The notes under the pieces: model-generated
Seen by the model: the letters and a program-made list of their open reading frames with translations, nothing else
What the model was told of the DNA's origin: nothing
Database searches by the model: none
Translations under genes and position numbers: made by a program
Assembly (NCBI GenBank): GCA_963601915.1
Contig: CAVCGL010000001.1
Coordinates: 62,001-126,000 of the forward strand
Direction of reading: 5' to 3'
DNA length: 64,000 bases
From: Butyricicoccus_A sp963601915
GTDB taxonomy: Bacteria; Bacillota; Clostridia; Oscillospirales; Butyricicoccaceae
Shown here: positions 7,589 to 15,167 of the stretch, piece after piece
How the letters are laid out: every line of letters begins with the position of its first letter
How positions within the stretch are numbered: position 1 is the stretch's first letter

Positions 7589-8845
7589 ATGGCAGAAAAA
7601 CAGAGAATTGAAGAGAACATTTCTTTTATCACCAGTATGGACCCGGAACTGGGCGAAGCAGTTCGCAAGGAGTACGACCGTCAGTGCCGCAACATTGAGC
7701 TGATCGCATCCGAGAACATTGTATCCCCGACCGTTATGGCTGCTATGGGTACTGTTTTGACCAACAAGTACGCAGAAGGTTATCCGGGCAAGCGTTACTA
7801 CGGCGGTTGTGAATGTGTTGACATTGCAGAGAATCTGGCAATCGAGCGCGTATGCAAGCTGTTCGGCGCAAAGTATGCCAATGTACAGCCGCACTCCGGT
7901 GCACAGGCAAACATGGCAGTGTATCAGGCACTGTGTCAGCCGGGCGACACCGTTCTGGGCATGAGCCTCGACAACGGCGGTCATCTGACCCATGGCTCTC
8001 CGGCAAACCAGTCCGGTAAGCTGTACAACATTGTGGCTTACGGCGTAGACGATGACGGTTACATCGACTACGAGGATGTTCGCCAGAAGGCACTGGAGCA
8101 CAAGCCGAAGATGATTATCGCGGGCGCATCCGCTTATCCGCGTGCGATTCATTTCGACAAGTTTGCAGAGATTGCAAAGGAAGTCGGCGCATATCTGTTC
8201 GTAGATATGGCACATATCGCCGGTCTGGTTGCAGCAGGTGAGCACCAGAATCCGATGGAGTACGCAGATGTTGTAACTACCACAACGCATAAGACCCTGC
8301 GTGGCCCGCGCGGCGGCTGCATCCTGACCAATGATGAGGCACTGGCAAAGAAGCTGAACTCTGCCATCTTCCCGGGCACCCAGGGTGGCCCGCTCATGCA
8401 CATCATCGCTGCGAAGGCTGTTTGCTTCGGCGAAGCACTCAAGCCGGAATTCAAGGAATATCAGGTACAGATTCGCAAGAACGCACAGGCTCTGGCAGAA
8501 GGTCTGACCAAGCGCGGCGTCAAGCTGGTATCCGGCGGCACTGACAACCATCTGATGCTGGTTGATCTGCGCGGCACCGATATCACCGGTAAGGAGCTGC
8601 AGAACCGTCTGGACGCTGTATACATCACCGCAAACAAGAACACCGTACCGAATGAGCCGCTCAGCCCGTTTGTTACCTCCGGTGTTCGTCTGGGTACACC
8701 GGCAGTTACCACTCGCGGCTTCAAGGAGCCGGAGATGGACAAGATTGCAGGCTTTATCGCTGACGCAATCTTTGATTTCGACAACAAGGCTGACGCCATT
8801 CGCGCTGGCGTTGAAGAGATCTGCAAGCAGTTCCCGCTGTACTAA
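7589..8845 (+). CDS. glyA: Serine hydroxymethyltransferase
   Basis: PLP enzyme that converts serine and tetrahydrofolate to glycine and 5,10-methylene-tetrahydrofolate, the main source of one-carbon units. The 418 residues include IELIASENIVSP, NKYAEGYPGKRYYGGCE, the LFVDMAHIAGLVAAG strand with the cofactor aspartate, and the PLP lysine in TTTTHKTLRGPRGG. The start at MAEKQRIEEN is preceded by GGAGG about 10 bases upstream. Codon choice is strongly biased (CTG, GCA, CGT, AAC), as in other highly expressed genes here. The recombination gene rarA begins 14 bases after the stop, an unusual functional pairing. Confidence 0.97.
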   Translation: MAEKQRIEENISFITSMDPELGEAVRKEYDRQCRNIELIASENIVSPTVMAAMGTVLTNKYAEGYPGKRYYGGCECVDIAENLAIERVCKLFGAKYANVQPHSGAQANMAVYQALCQPGDTVLGMSLDNGGHLTHGSPANQSGKLYNIVAYGVDDDGYIDYEDVRQKALEHKPKMIIAGASAYPRAIHFDKFAEIAKEVGAYLFVDMAHIAGLVAAGEHQNPMEYADVVTTTTHKTLRGPRGGCILTNDEALAKKLNSAIFPGTQGGPLMHIIAAKAVCFGEALKPEFKEYQVQIRKNAQALAEGLTKRGVKLVSGGTDNHLMLVDLRGTDITGKELQNRLDAVYITANKNTVPNEPLSPFVTSGVRLGTPAVTTRGFKEPEMDKIAGFIADAIFDFDNKADAIRAGVEEICKQFPLY

Positions 8846-8859
8846 ACAGAAAAAACAAC

Positions 8860-10101
8860 ATGAAATTTCAGCCTCTGGCCGACCGTATCCGCCCAACCAC
8901 ACTGGCGGATGTGGTTGGCCAGCCGCATATTCTGGGAAAATCCGGTCTGCTGCGCCGGATTATCGAGAGCGGCAATATTCCAAACATGATTTTTCACGGC
9001 CCGTCCGGTGTGGGAAAGACGACGGTTGCCTCCATTATCGCAGCACAGACCGAGCGCAAGCTGTATCGGCTCAATGCGACGACGGCGTCTATCGCTGACA
9101 TCAAGAAGATTTTTGATGAGCTGGGCACGCTGATGGCACCGAACGGCGCGCTCATTTATCTGGATGAGATTCAGTATTTTAACAAGAAACAGCAGCAGTC
9201 GCTGCTGGAATTTATTGAGGACGGGCGCATTACGCTCATCGCATCGACGACGGAAAATCCGTATTTTTACGTGTTCCATGCGATTTTGAGCCGCAGCACG
9301 GTCTTTGAATTCAAGCCGATTGAAGCGGCGGATATTCAGCCCGCCGTGCGCAGAGCCTTTACGTTGGCGGATGCTTCGCTGTCCGTGCCGGAAAAGGTCT
9401 GCGCATACATTGCGACGGCGTGCGGCGGCGATGTGCGAAAAGCCATCAATGCTGTGGAACTGCTCGCGCAGGCGGCGCAGAACAAGACCGTAACCATGGA
9501 GGATGCCCAGCAGGCAGCACAGCGTTCGAGTATGCGCTATGACCGCGACGGCGACCAGCACTATGATATTTTGTCTGGTCTGCAAAAGTCCATTCGCGGC
9601 TCAGATCCGGATGCTGCCGTTCATTATCTGGCGCGATTGCTGGAATCCGGCGATTTGATTTCCGCCTGCCGCAGACTCATGGTCATCGCGGCAGAAGATA
9701 TTGGTCTGGCCTATCCGCAGGCACTGCCGATTGTCAAAGCCTGCGTGGACATGGCCAATCAGCTGGGGCTGCCGGAGGCGCGCATTCCGCTGTCCGATGC
9801 GGCAATTTTGCTGGCGACTTCTCCGAAATCCAACAGCGGCATCCAAGCGATTGATGCGGCGCTGGCAGATATTCGCGCGGGAAAATCCGGGGATGTTCCC
9901 GCACATTTGAAAGACTGTCATTATTCCGGAGCCAAGAAGCTGGGGCGCGGTCTGACGTATCAGTATCCGCACAGCTACCCCAACCATTGGGTGCAACAGC
10001 AGTATCTGCCGGATACCATCAAGGACGCACAGTATTATATCTACGGCGACAACAAGCTGGAACAAAAAGCAAAGGCGTATTGGGACAATATCAAAAAATA
10101 A
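8860..10101 (+). CDS. rarA: Replication-associated recombination protein RarA (MgsA), AAA+ ATPase
   Basis: A clamp-loader-like AAA+ protein that acts at stalled replication forks. In the 413 residues I see RPTTLADVVGQPHIL, Walker A GPSGVGKTTVAS, Walker B ALIYLDEIQYF and sensor 1 LIASTTENPYF. The C-terminal RarA-specific tetramerisation region contains YDILSGLQKSIRGSDPDAA and YPHSYPNHWVQQQYLP. It probably reads through from glyA because the 14-base gap has no terminator. Its ribosome site is weak, so it is likely expressed at a lower level than glyA. Codon use is also less biased. Confidence 0.95.
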   Translation: MKFQPLADRIRPTTLADVVGQPHILGKSGLLRRIIESGNIPNMIFHGPSGVGKTTVASIIAAQTERKLYRLNATTASIADIKKIFDELGTLMAPNGALIYLDEIQYFNKKQQQSLLEFIEDGRITLIASTTENPYFYVFHAILSRSTVFEFKPIEAADIQPAVRRAFTLADASLSVPEKVCAYIATACGGDVRKAINAVELLAQAAQNKTVTMEDAQQAAQRSSMRYDRDGDQHYDILSGLQKSIRGSDPDAAVHYLARLLESGDLISACRRLMVIAAEDIGLAYPQALPIVKACVDMANQLGLPEARIPLSDAAILLATSPKSNSGIQAIDAALADIRAGKSGDVPAHLKDCHYSGAKKLGRGLTYQYPHSYPNHWVQQQYLPDTIKDAQYYIYGDNKLEQKAKAYWDNIKK

Positions 10102-10110
10102 CAGCAATAA

Positions 10111-10140
10111 AAACTGGGAAGCTTTGTGCTTCCCAGTTTT
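10111..10140. terminator. Terminator between rarA and mtaB
   Basis: The hairpin AAACTGGGAAGC / GCTTCCCAGTTT is flanked by A and T runs. It is placed between convergent genes and works for both strands. Confidence 0.9.
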
Positions 10141-10146
10141 GCTGTC

Positions 10147-11436
10147 TCATGATACTTTTTCCGCGGTCATACCGTTTTGGGTGATGCCGGTCAATTGGAC
10201 CTGACAAATATCGCCTTGCTTTCCGGTGTTCGGCGGGAGTTGAACGGAAAAATGCCACGTACCGTGGGCGGGCTGTGCCTCGCTTCTGCCGTGCTCTAAG
10301 ATGACGGAGATTGTCTTGCCGATAAATGGCTGCAAAAAATCCTGTGACAGCTGCGCTGCCAAATCGCGCACGGCATTGGCGCGTTGGGCACGAATCTGCG
10401 GCGGAACGGCATTAGGCATCGAAGCCGCTGGCGTGCCGCTGCGCTCGGAATACGGAAAGACATGAATGGATGCAAAGGCACAAGTCCTGAGAAAATCCAT
10501 GGTCTGTGCAAATTCCTGTTCGGTCTCGCCGGGAAATCCGGTAATCACATCCGTGGTAATGGAACAGGTCGGAAAAGCCGCGCGGAGCCGCTCGACAACA
10601 GCGAGAAACTGTGCGGTGGTATAGCGGCGGTGCATCCGGCGCAGCGTTGCATCACAGCCGGACTGCAGCGACAGATGAAAGTGCTGCGCGAGATTGGAAA
10701 ATCGTTGGAGCCGTTCGCAAAAGGCATCCGTGATGAAGCGCGGCTCCAGCGAGCCGAGACGGAAACGCACCTCTGGTGCCGCTGCACACAACTGCTCCAT
10801 GAGGTCGATGAGCGTTGGCTTGTCCGGCAAATCGCGCCCATAGCTGGCAATTTCAATGCCGGTCACAACGATTTCCTTGACGCCGGATGCGGCGAGCTGC
10901 TGCGCCTGACGGACGGCGTCTGCCAGCGGCAGAGAGCGCACATGACCGCGGGCGTAGGGGATGATACAGTACGTACAGTAATTGTCGCAGCCGTCCTGCA
11001 CCTTGAGCAGAGCACGGGTGTGACCGGGCAGAATACCGGCGGGAAGTTCCTCGAACGCCTGCCGCTGCCGGTTGTCCGTCACGGTGCAGACGGATTTGCG
11101 ATCGCGCACGGCCTGTTCGCACAAATCCAGCACGGCGGCGCGGTCGGATGTGCCGCAGACAATTTGCACGCCGTCGATGGCGGATGCCTTTTCCGGTTCG
11201 GTCTGCGCGAAGCAGCCGCACAGCGCGACAACCGCGTTGGGATTCTCTTTTTGCAGTTTATGTAAAACGCGCAGGGTTTTGTGGTCGCCGGACGAGGTGA
11301 CGGTGCAAGTGTTGATGATACAGACATCCGCCTGTGTATCCGCGAGAACATGGCCACGCTGTTGGGCGAGCTGCGCGAGCGCCTGCGTTTCAAATTGATT
11401 GACCTTGCAGCCAAGTGTTGCAAAGCAAAATTTCAT
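10147..11436 (-). CDS. mtaB: tRNA t6A37 methylthiotransferase MtaB
   Basis: A radical SAM enzyme that adds a methylthio group to t6A at position 37 of ANN-reading tRNAs. The 429 residues open with the MTTase N-terminal domain, whose three cluster cysteines lie in ATLGCKVNQFE, NTCTVT and ALCGCFAQ. The radical SAM CxxxCxxC is in DGCDNYCTYCIIPYARG. The C-terminal part has the weak TRAM-like RNA-binding region (SVILEHGRSE ... GTWHFSVQLP). The GCKVNQFET start is characteristic of MtaB rather than MiaB or RimO. It is monocistronic and divergent from the HPr-like gene. Confidence 0.93.
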   Translation of the reverse strand: MKFCFATLGCKVNQFETQALAQLAQQRGHVLADTQADVCIINTCTVTSSGDHKTLRVLHKLQKENPNAVVALCGCFAQTEPEKASAIDGVQIVCGTSDRAAVLDLCEQAVRDRKSVCTVTDNRQRQAFEELPAGILPGHTRALLKVQDGCDNYCTYCIIPYARGHVRSLPLADAVRQAQQLAASGVKEIVVTGIEIASYGRDLPDKPTLIDLMEQLCAAAPEVRFRLGSLEPRFITDAFCERLQRFSNLAQHFHLSLQSGCDATLRRMHRRYTTAQFLAVVERLRAAFPTCSITTDVITGFPGETEQEFAQTMDFLRTCAFASIHVFPYSERSGTPAASMPNAVPPQIRAQRANAVRDLAAQLSQDFLQPFIGKTISVILEHGRSEAQPAHGTWHFSVQLPPNTGKQGDICQVQLTGITQNGMTAEKVS

Positions 11437-11571
11437 AAGTGTTCCTCCGATGACGGCGTGCCGTCAAAATGTAAAAATCGTGTGAATTTTTCGTTAAAAT
11501 TATAGAAACAATTCACAAAGGACATTATAATAAATTTTACAGAGAGTTACAACTACGGGAGAGGAGAAAAA

Positions 11572-11811
11572 ATGGTTAAACTACAGATTAAGCTCAGCAA
11601 ACCTGACGATTTGACCTTGCTCAACAATGCGGCATCCGCTATGCCGTTTGATATTGATCTTTCGTCGGGTTGGTACGTTGCAGACGCAAAATCATTGGTA
11701 GGACTGTTTGGACTGGAGATTTCTGAGCCGATTGGCGTCAAGCTGTATACGGATCAGACGCAAGCACAGCCGTTCATTGAACAGATCGGCAAGATGATTA
11801 TTTCTCACTAA
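11572..11811 (+). CDS. HPr-fold protein without the phosphorylatable histidine
   Basis: 79 residues, the length of the phosphotransfer protein HPr. The segment VADAKSLVGLFGLEISEPIGVKLY matches the HPr helix-2/strand-4 region (normally NAKSIMGVMSL), so the fold is likely. The region where HPr carries its active-site histidine reads LNNAASAMPFDIDL and contains no histidine; the only one is the last residue. It therefore cannot work as a normal PTS phosphocarrier. Similar His-less HPr-like proteins occur in Clostridia, with unknown roles. GGAGAGGAG lies upstream and a TATAAT (11526-11531) precedes it. It is a single-gene unit ending in a hairpin. Confidence 0.75.
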   Translation: MVKLQIKLSKPDDLTLLNNAASAMPFDIDLSSGWYVADAKSLVGLFGLEISEPIGVKLYTDQTQAQPFIEQIGKMIISH

Positions 11812-11824
11812 AACCGAATCCGCG

Positions 11825-11852
11825 AGACCGTCCGCCTGTCGGGCGGTCTTTG
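11825..11852 (+). terminator. Terminator after HPr-like gene
   Basis: The stem AGACCG / CGGTCT has an inner C/G-rich loop and is followed by TTTGTCTT. Confidence 0.7.
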
Positions 11853-11926
11853 TCTTGGTATGCTGTTCCTGTTTTGCGCATAGATTGTGTGGAAAACAGG
11901 TTTTTCTTTTTTAGGGGAGGAAGCGG

Positions 11927-13102
11927 ATGAGAAAGCATATCCTAGCCGCTGTTCTTGGCATCATCTGTGTGGCGGCGGTCTCGGCGTCTGCCTCGGCGGC
12001 GCAATTGGGAGAAGTACACGCGAAAGGTGCCATTTTGATGACGGATACCGGTCAGGTGCTGTTTGAACAGAATGCCGATGCCGTGCACCCGCCGGCATCC
12101 GTGACAAAGATTATGACCATGCTACTGACTATGGAGGCCGTGGACAGCGGCAGTGCATCGCTCAGTGATTTGGTGACCGCTTCGGCTCATGCGGCGGAGA
12201 TGGGCGGCTCGCAGATTTATCTCAAAGAGGGCGAGCAGATGACGTTGGATGACATGCTCAAGTCGATTGCGGTTGCGTCGGCAAACGATGCGGCGGTTGC
12301 TGTGGCGGAGCATTTGGGCGGCAGTGAGTCGCATTTTGTCTCCATGATGAATGAACGCGCCAAACAGCTCGGCTGCAAGGGAACGGAATTTGTCAATCCA
12401 AATGGCTTGGATACCGACGGAGAGCAGACCAAAACCACTGCGCGAGATTTGGCGCTCATTTCCCAAGAGCTGCTCAAGCATCCCAAGATTTTAAATTATA
12501 CATCCATTTGGATGGATTCCGTGCGCAATGGCTCGTTTGGACTGGCCAATACCAATAAAATGCTCAAATTATACGATGGCATGGTGGGTCTCAAGACCGG
12601 ATATACGAGCACCGCGGGATATTGTATTTCTGCCGTGGCGCAGCGGGACGGTATGCGCTTGATTGCGGTCGTGCTCGGTGAGCCGGATAAGCAGTCGCGC
12701 AATCAGGACATTGCGGCGATGTTAAATTATGGATTTGCCGGATATGCCGTTGTGCCGATTTTAGACAAAGAAACCCTGCCGATTGTCTCGGTTGAACTGG
12801 GAACACGAGACAGTATATCCGTAGAGCTGGCAGATGACACCTCGCTGCTCATGACTAAAGCAGAGGCGGGCAATGTCAAACGGGAGATCCGCTGCACGGA
12901 ACACGCCCAAGCACCGATTGAAAAAGGCGATCCGATGGGAGAGATTGTCTTGACCGGAAGCGATGGCGAGATCACTCGGCGCACGCTGGTCGCGGCAGAA
13001 AATGCCGATAGAAAACGCATGACAGATATTTTTCGGGAATTATTGGAATATCTGCTCATGAAAAAAAGGCTGCTGACCATTCCTTTTTTGACTAGTATGT
13101 AA
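11927..13102 (+). CDS. dacF: Secreted D-alanyl-D-alanine carboxypeptidase (DacF/PBP5-like)
   Basis: A low-molecular-mass penicillin-binding protein that trims the terminal D-Ala from peptidoglycan stem peptides. The 391 residues start with a signal peptide (positively charged MRKH, hydrophobic core, cleavage near ASASAAQ). Catalytic motifs are in order: SVTK (in HPPASVTKIMTM), SAN (VASANDAAVAVAE) and KTG (GLKTGYTSTAGYC). A smaller beta-rich C-terminal domain follows (about residues 275-370), ending in a short basic hydrophobic tail that may sit on the membrane. GGGGAGG is 7 bases from the start. DacF acts in vegetative or spore cortex wall; which one is not decidable here. Confidence 0.93.
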   Translation: MRKHILAAVLGIICVAAVSASASAAQLGEVHAKGAILMTDTGQVLFEQNADAVHPPASVTKIMTMLLTMEAVDSGSASLSDLVTASAHAAEMGGSQIYLKEGEQMTLDDMLKSIAVASANDAAVAVAEHLGGSESHFVSMMNERAKQLGCKGTEFVNPNGLDTDGEQTKTTARDLALISQELLKHPKILNYTSIWMDSVRNGSFGLANTNKMLKLYDGMVGLKTGYTSTAGYCISAVAQRDGMRLIAVVLGEPDKQSRNQDIAAMLNYGFAGYAVVPILDKETLPIVSVELGTRDSISVELADDTSLLMTKAEAGNVKREIRCTEHAQAPIEKGDPMGEIVLTGSDGEITRRTLVAAENADRKRMTDIFRELLEYLLMKKRLLTIPFLTSM

Positions 13103-13141
13103 AAATTCACAAAGAACTGTTTTTTTTCTTGTGAAAATCCG

Positions 13142-13170
13142 TTGTGTTTTTTTACAATTTATGATACCAT
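13142..13170 (+). promoter_or_regulatory. Promoter of small P-loop protein gene
   Basis: TTGTGT (13142-13147), a 17-base spacer, TACCAT (13165-13170). Confidence 0.55.
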
Positions 13171-13206
13171 AATATCAACCTCATAGTAGATTGGGAGGAA
13201 AACAAA

Positions 13207-13617
13207 ATGGTTAAATTAATTATGGCAGCTGCTGGAAGCGGCAAGACAAAGGACATTATCAATCAGGTAAATGAGTCTGCGGCTAACGAGCCGGGTTCCG
13301 TTGTTTGCATCGCAAAGGGCAATCAGCTGAACTTTGACATTTCTCATCAGGCACGCCTGATCGACGTGATGGACTACAGCGTAACCGACTATGCATCCCT
13401 GCTGGGCTTCGTAGCTGGTATCCATGCTGGCAACTACGACATCACCAAGATCTACATCGACAGCCTGTATAAGGTTGCTTGTGATGACAAGCCGGAGGAT
13501 GCTGACAAGTTCCTGCTGGCTCTGGATGAGTTCTCTTCCAAGCACAATGTAGAGTTTACCGTTGCCCTGTCTGGTGACGCAAGCGCTGCAAGCGAGACCA
13601 TGAAGAAGTACCTGTAA
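13207..13617 (+). CDS. Abundant-looking small P-loop protein, function unknown
   Basis: 136 residues beginning MVKLIMAAAGSGKTKDI, where AAAGSGKTK is a Walker A-like loop at the extreme N-terminus. A hydrophobic strand (GSVVCIAKGN) and LIDVMDYSVTDYASLLGF follow. An acidic strand, KIYIDSLYKVA, could be the Walker B equivalent, and VEFTVALSGD could be sensor-like. The fold suggests a minimal P-loop NTPase of the RecA/thymidine-kinase kind, but no partner or reaction is evident. Codon use is as biased as in the ribosomal protein and glyA genes, implying high expression. It has GGGAGG, its own promoter and its own terminator. Homologues in Clostridia are often annotated merely as ATP-binding or hypothetical. 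Confidence 0.85.
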   Translation: MVKLIMAAAGSGKTKDIINQVNESAANEPGSVVCIAKGNQLNFDISHQARLIDVMDYSVTDYASLLGFVAGIHAGNYDITKIYIDSLYKVACDDKPEDADKFLLALDEFSSKHNVEFTVALSGDASAASETMKKYL

Positions 13618-13631
13618 GATGGTATGACGAT

Positions 13632-13663
13632 AAAATCCCGTCGGGTTTCCGGCGGGATTTTTT
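13632..13663. terminator. Terminator of P-loop gene / DUF4363 gene
   Basis: The stem AAAATCCCG / CGGGATTTT has a T-run on the plus side and lies between convergent genes. Confidence 0.88.
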
Positions 13664-13667
13664 CTGT

Positions 13668-14006
13668 CTACCGGAGTGCTGACACGGCCTGCTGCAGCTC
13701 CGCGAGAGATACCTGCATCTCTGCCGTGTCACCGCGCTGTGCGGCGGTCTGAGAGCGGGCAAAGCCCGCACGAACAGGATCGAGCAGCTGGCGGTTCATC
13801 ACGGCACATAAATAGGACTCTCGCCTGGTGTACTGCGCCTGCGCGGCTGCAAGATACCCTTGCGCCTGTGCAGGATCGTCACAGTGCATGGCCTGTGTCA
13901 GCGGCACAGAAATGCGCGCAATCGTGCGGGAAACGGTATAGCTGTTGTACAAACAGCTGGATATGACGAGAATCAGAAGGACAACGGCCACCCAGATACG
14001 TTTCAT
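13668..14006 (-). CDS. DUF4363-type membrane-anchored protein
   Basis: 112 residues. A single N-terminal membrane segment (MKRIWVAVVLLILVISSCLYN) is followed by a soluble helical domain with many Ala/Gln/Arg, as in the DUF4363 family. The start codon overlaps the stop of the DUF421 gene by four bases, giving coupled translation. In many Clostridia a DUF421 protein and a DUF4363 protein are encoded as a pair, so the two probably form one membrane complex. Function is not known to me; the assignment rests on architecture and pairing. Confidence 0.75.
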   Translation of the reverse strand: MKRIWVAVVLLILVISSCLYNSYTVSRTIARISVPLTQAMHCDDPAQAQGYLAAAQAQYTRRESYLCAVMNRQLLDPVRAGFARSQTAAQRGDTAEMQVSLAELQQAVSALR

Positions 14007-14692
14007 CGCTGTGCCTCCTGCTTTTGCAGAAACAGATTGCCGCAGTCGTCCAGCGTCATGAGAAAAATGTCTGCCGGAGAGGCGATGCCGCGGGAACGGC
14101 ATTCGCGCAGCAGCCAAGCCTCATCCTTGCCGAGCTGGCGCAGAATACCGCGGCGGATTTTGCCTTCAGATACGAGCACGCGTGCCATGCCGGTATCTTT
14201 GGGATGCTTATGGATGTCGGATGGCGTCAGGGGCTGCTTGTCTGCATAGAGCAGCACACTGAGCTGGCCGTTGGTCTCGATGATGCCGCACCGCACGTCA
14301 GATACGAGAGAGACGCCTGCCATGCGCAGGCCGTCTAAGATGTCCTCCGGCGATAAGCGGAGCAGCCGCAGCATGTCGGGATCGAATTTTCCGTCTCGAA
14401 TGACCATGCAGGGATTGCCGCACAGCAGCCGACGGACGCGGATGCTTTTTCGGCAGAGACCGGAGAGCAGGACTTCCACGGCGAGCAGCGTGACGAGAGG
14501 GACGATGCCGCCGAGCAGCGGAATGGCGGTGTCCTGTAAGGGAATGGAGGCGAGCTCGGAAACCAGAATGGTAACGGCAAATTCCGAGGTGGACAGCTCA
14601 CCGAGCTGCCGTTTTCCGGTAAACCGCAGACCGCCGATGACTGCGGCGTAGACGAGCAGGGTGCGCGCGAACAGCAGAAACAGGAAAACCAC
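14003..14692 (-). CDS. YetF/DUF421 family membrane protein
   Basis: 229 residues. Two to three membrane helices (residues about 3-22, 40-60 and 62-80) include GGLRFTGKRQLGELSTSEFAVT, the best conserved part of the family. The cytoplasmic YetF-type domain follows, with NPCMVIRDGKFDPDMLR and a second segment with GQLSVLLYADKQPLTPSD. Family members in Bacillus are linked to sporulation or envelope properties, but no reaction is known. It precedes and overlaps the DUF4363 gene and is divergent from the ilv T-box region. Confidence 0.85.
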   Translation of the reverse strand: MVFLFLLFARTLLVYAAVIGGLRFTGKRQLGELSTSEFAVTILVSELASIPLQDTAIPLLGGIVPLVTLLAVEVLLSGLCRKSIRVRRLLCGNPCMVIRDGKFDPDMLRLLRLSPEDILDGLRMAGVSLVSDVRCGIIETNGQLSVLLYADKQPLTPSDIHKHPKDTGMARVLVSEGKIRRGILRQLGKDEAWLLRECRSRGIASPADIFLMTLDDCGNLFLQKQEAQR

Positions 14693-14798
14693 CTCCCGAA
14701 GATTTGTTTTTATCTTTCGCCGATTTTGGGCAAAATATGCAGGATCTTTGAAAATTTGTACGGAAAACCGGAGAAATGCGAAAAAATAAAAAATGTTA

Positions 14799-14826
14799 TT
14801 GACTTTTTGAATTTACAAGATATAAT
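14799..14826 (+). promoter_or_regulatory. ilvB-ilvN promoter
   Basis: TTGACT (14799-14804), a 16-base spacer, TATAAT (14821-14826). Transcription should start near 14833, just ahead of the T-box leader. Confidence 0.75.
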
Positions 14827-14832
14827 AAGAAA

Positions 14833-15120
14833 TACTTAGATATAAAAATGCAAAGACCGGAAAGAGTAACGCTTTCACAACGTTCAGAGAACTGCCGTTT
14901 GGTGCGAGGCAGCAGGGAGAAAGCGCGAACGTCATCCGCGAGCAGTTCAGGTGAATGGTCTGACCTAGTAATCTGAAACGGTTCACGCCCCCGTTAACAG
15001 GCAGAGCATTACGCACAGATTTGTGCCGATGTAAAGGGGTCGCTGGGACATCAGCGGCAATAAAGAGTGGTACCGCAGAGCTAGTCTTTGTCTCTTTTTG
15101 TAGAGATAAGGGCTTTTTTG
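14833..15120 (+). promoter_or_regulatory. T-box leader controlling ilvB-ilvN
   Basis: A tRNA-sensing leader. Stem I has the AGTA element (in AAAGAGTAAC), the stem CGCTTTC / GAAAGCG and the distal loop AGAGAACTGCCG ... GGTGCGAGGCAGC (14886-14913). The specifier loop follows as GCGAACGTCATCC. The most likely specifier is GTC (Val, 14931-14933, followed by A); ATC (Ile, 14934-14936) is the alternative, and both suit an acetolactate synthase operon. The T-box proper, AGAGTGGTACCGCAG, lies at 15064-15078. The terminator AGTCTTTGTCTC / GAGATAAGGGCT with TTTTTT follows at 15083-15119. Uncharged tRNA would favour the antiterminator and transcription of ilvB. The 475 bases between the DUF421 gene and ilvB hold only this leader and its promoter. 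Confidence 0.93.
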
Positions 15121-15167
15121 TTTATCCAACCCGAAGGAAAAATATTATGATATAGGAGAGATGGCTC

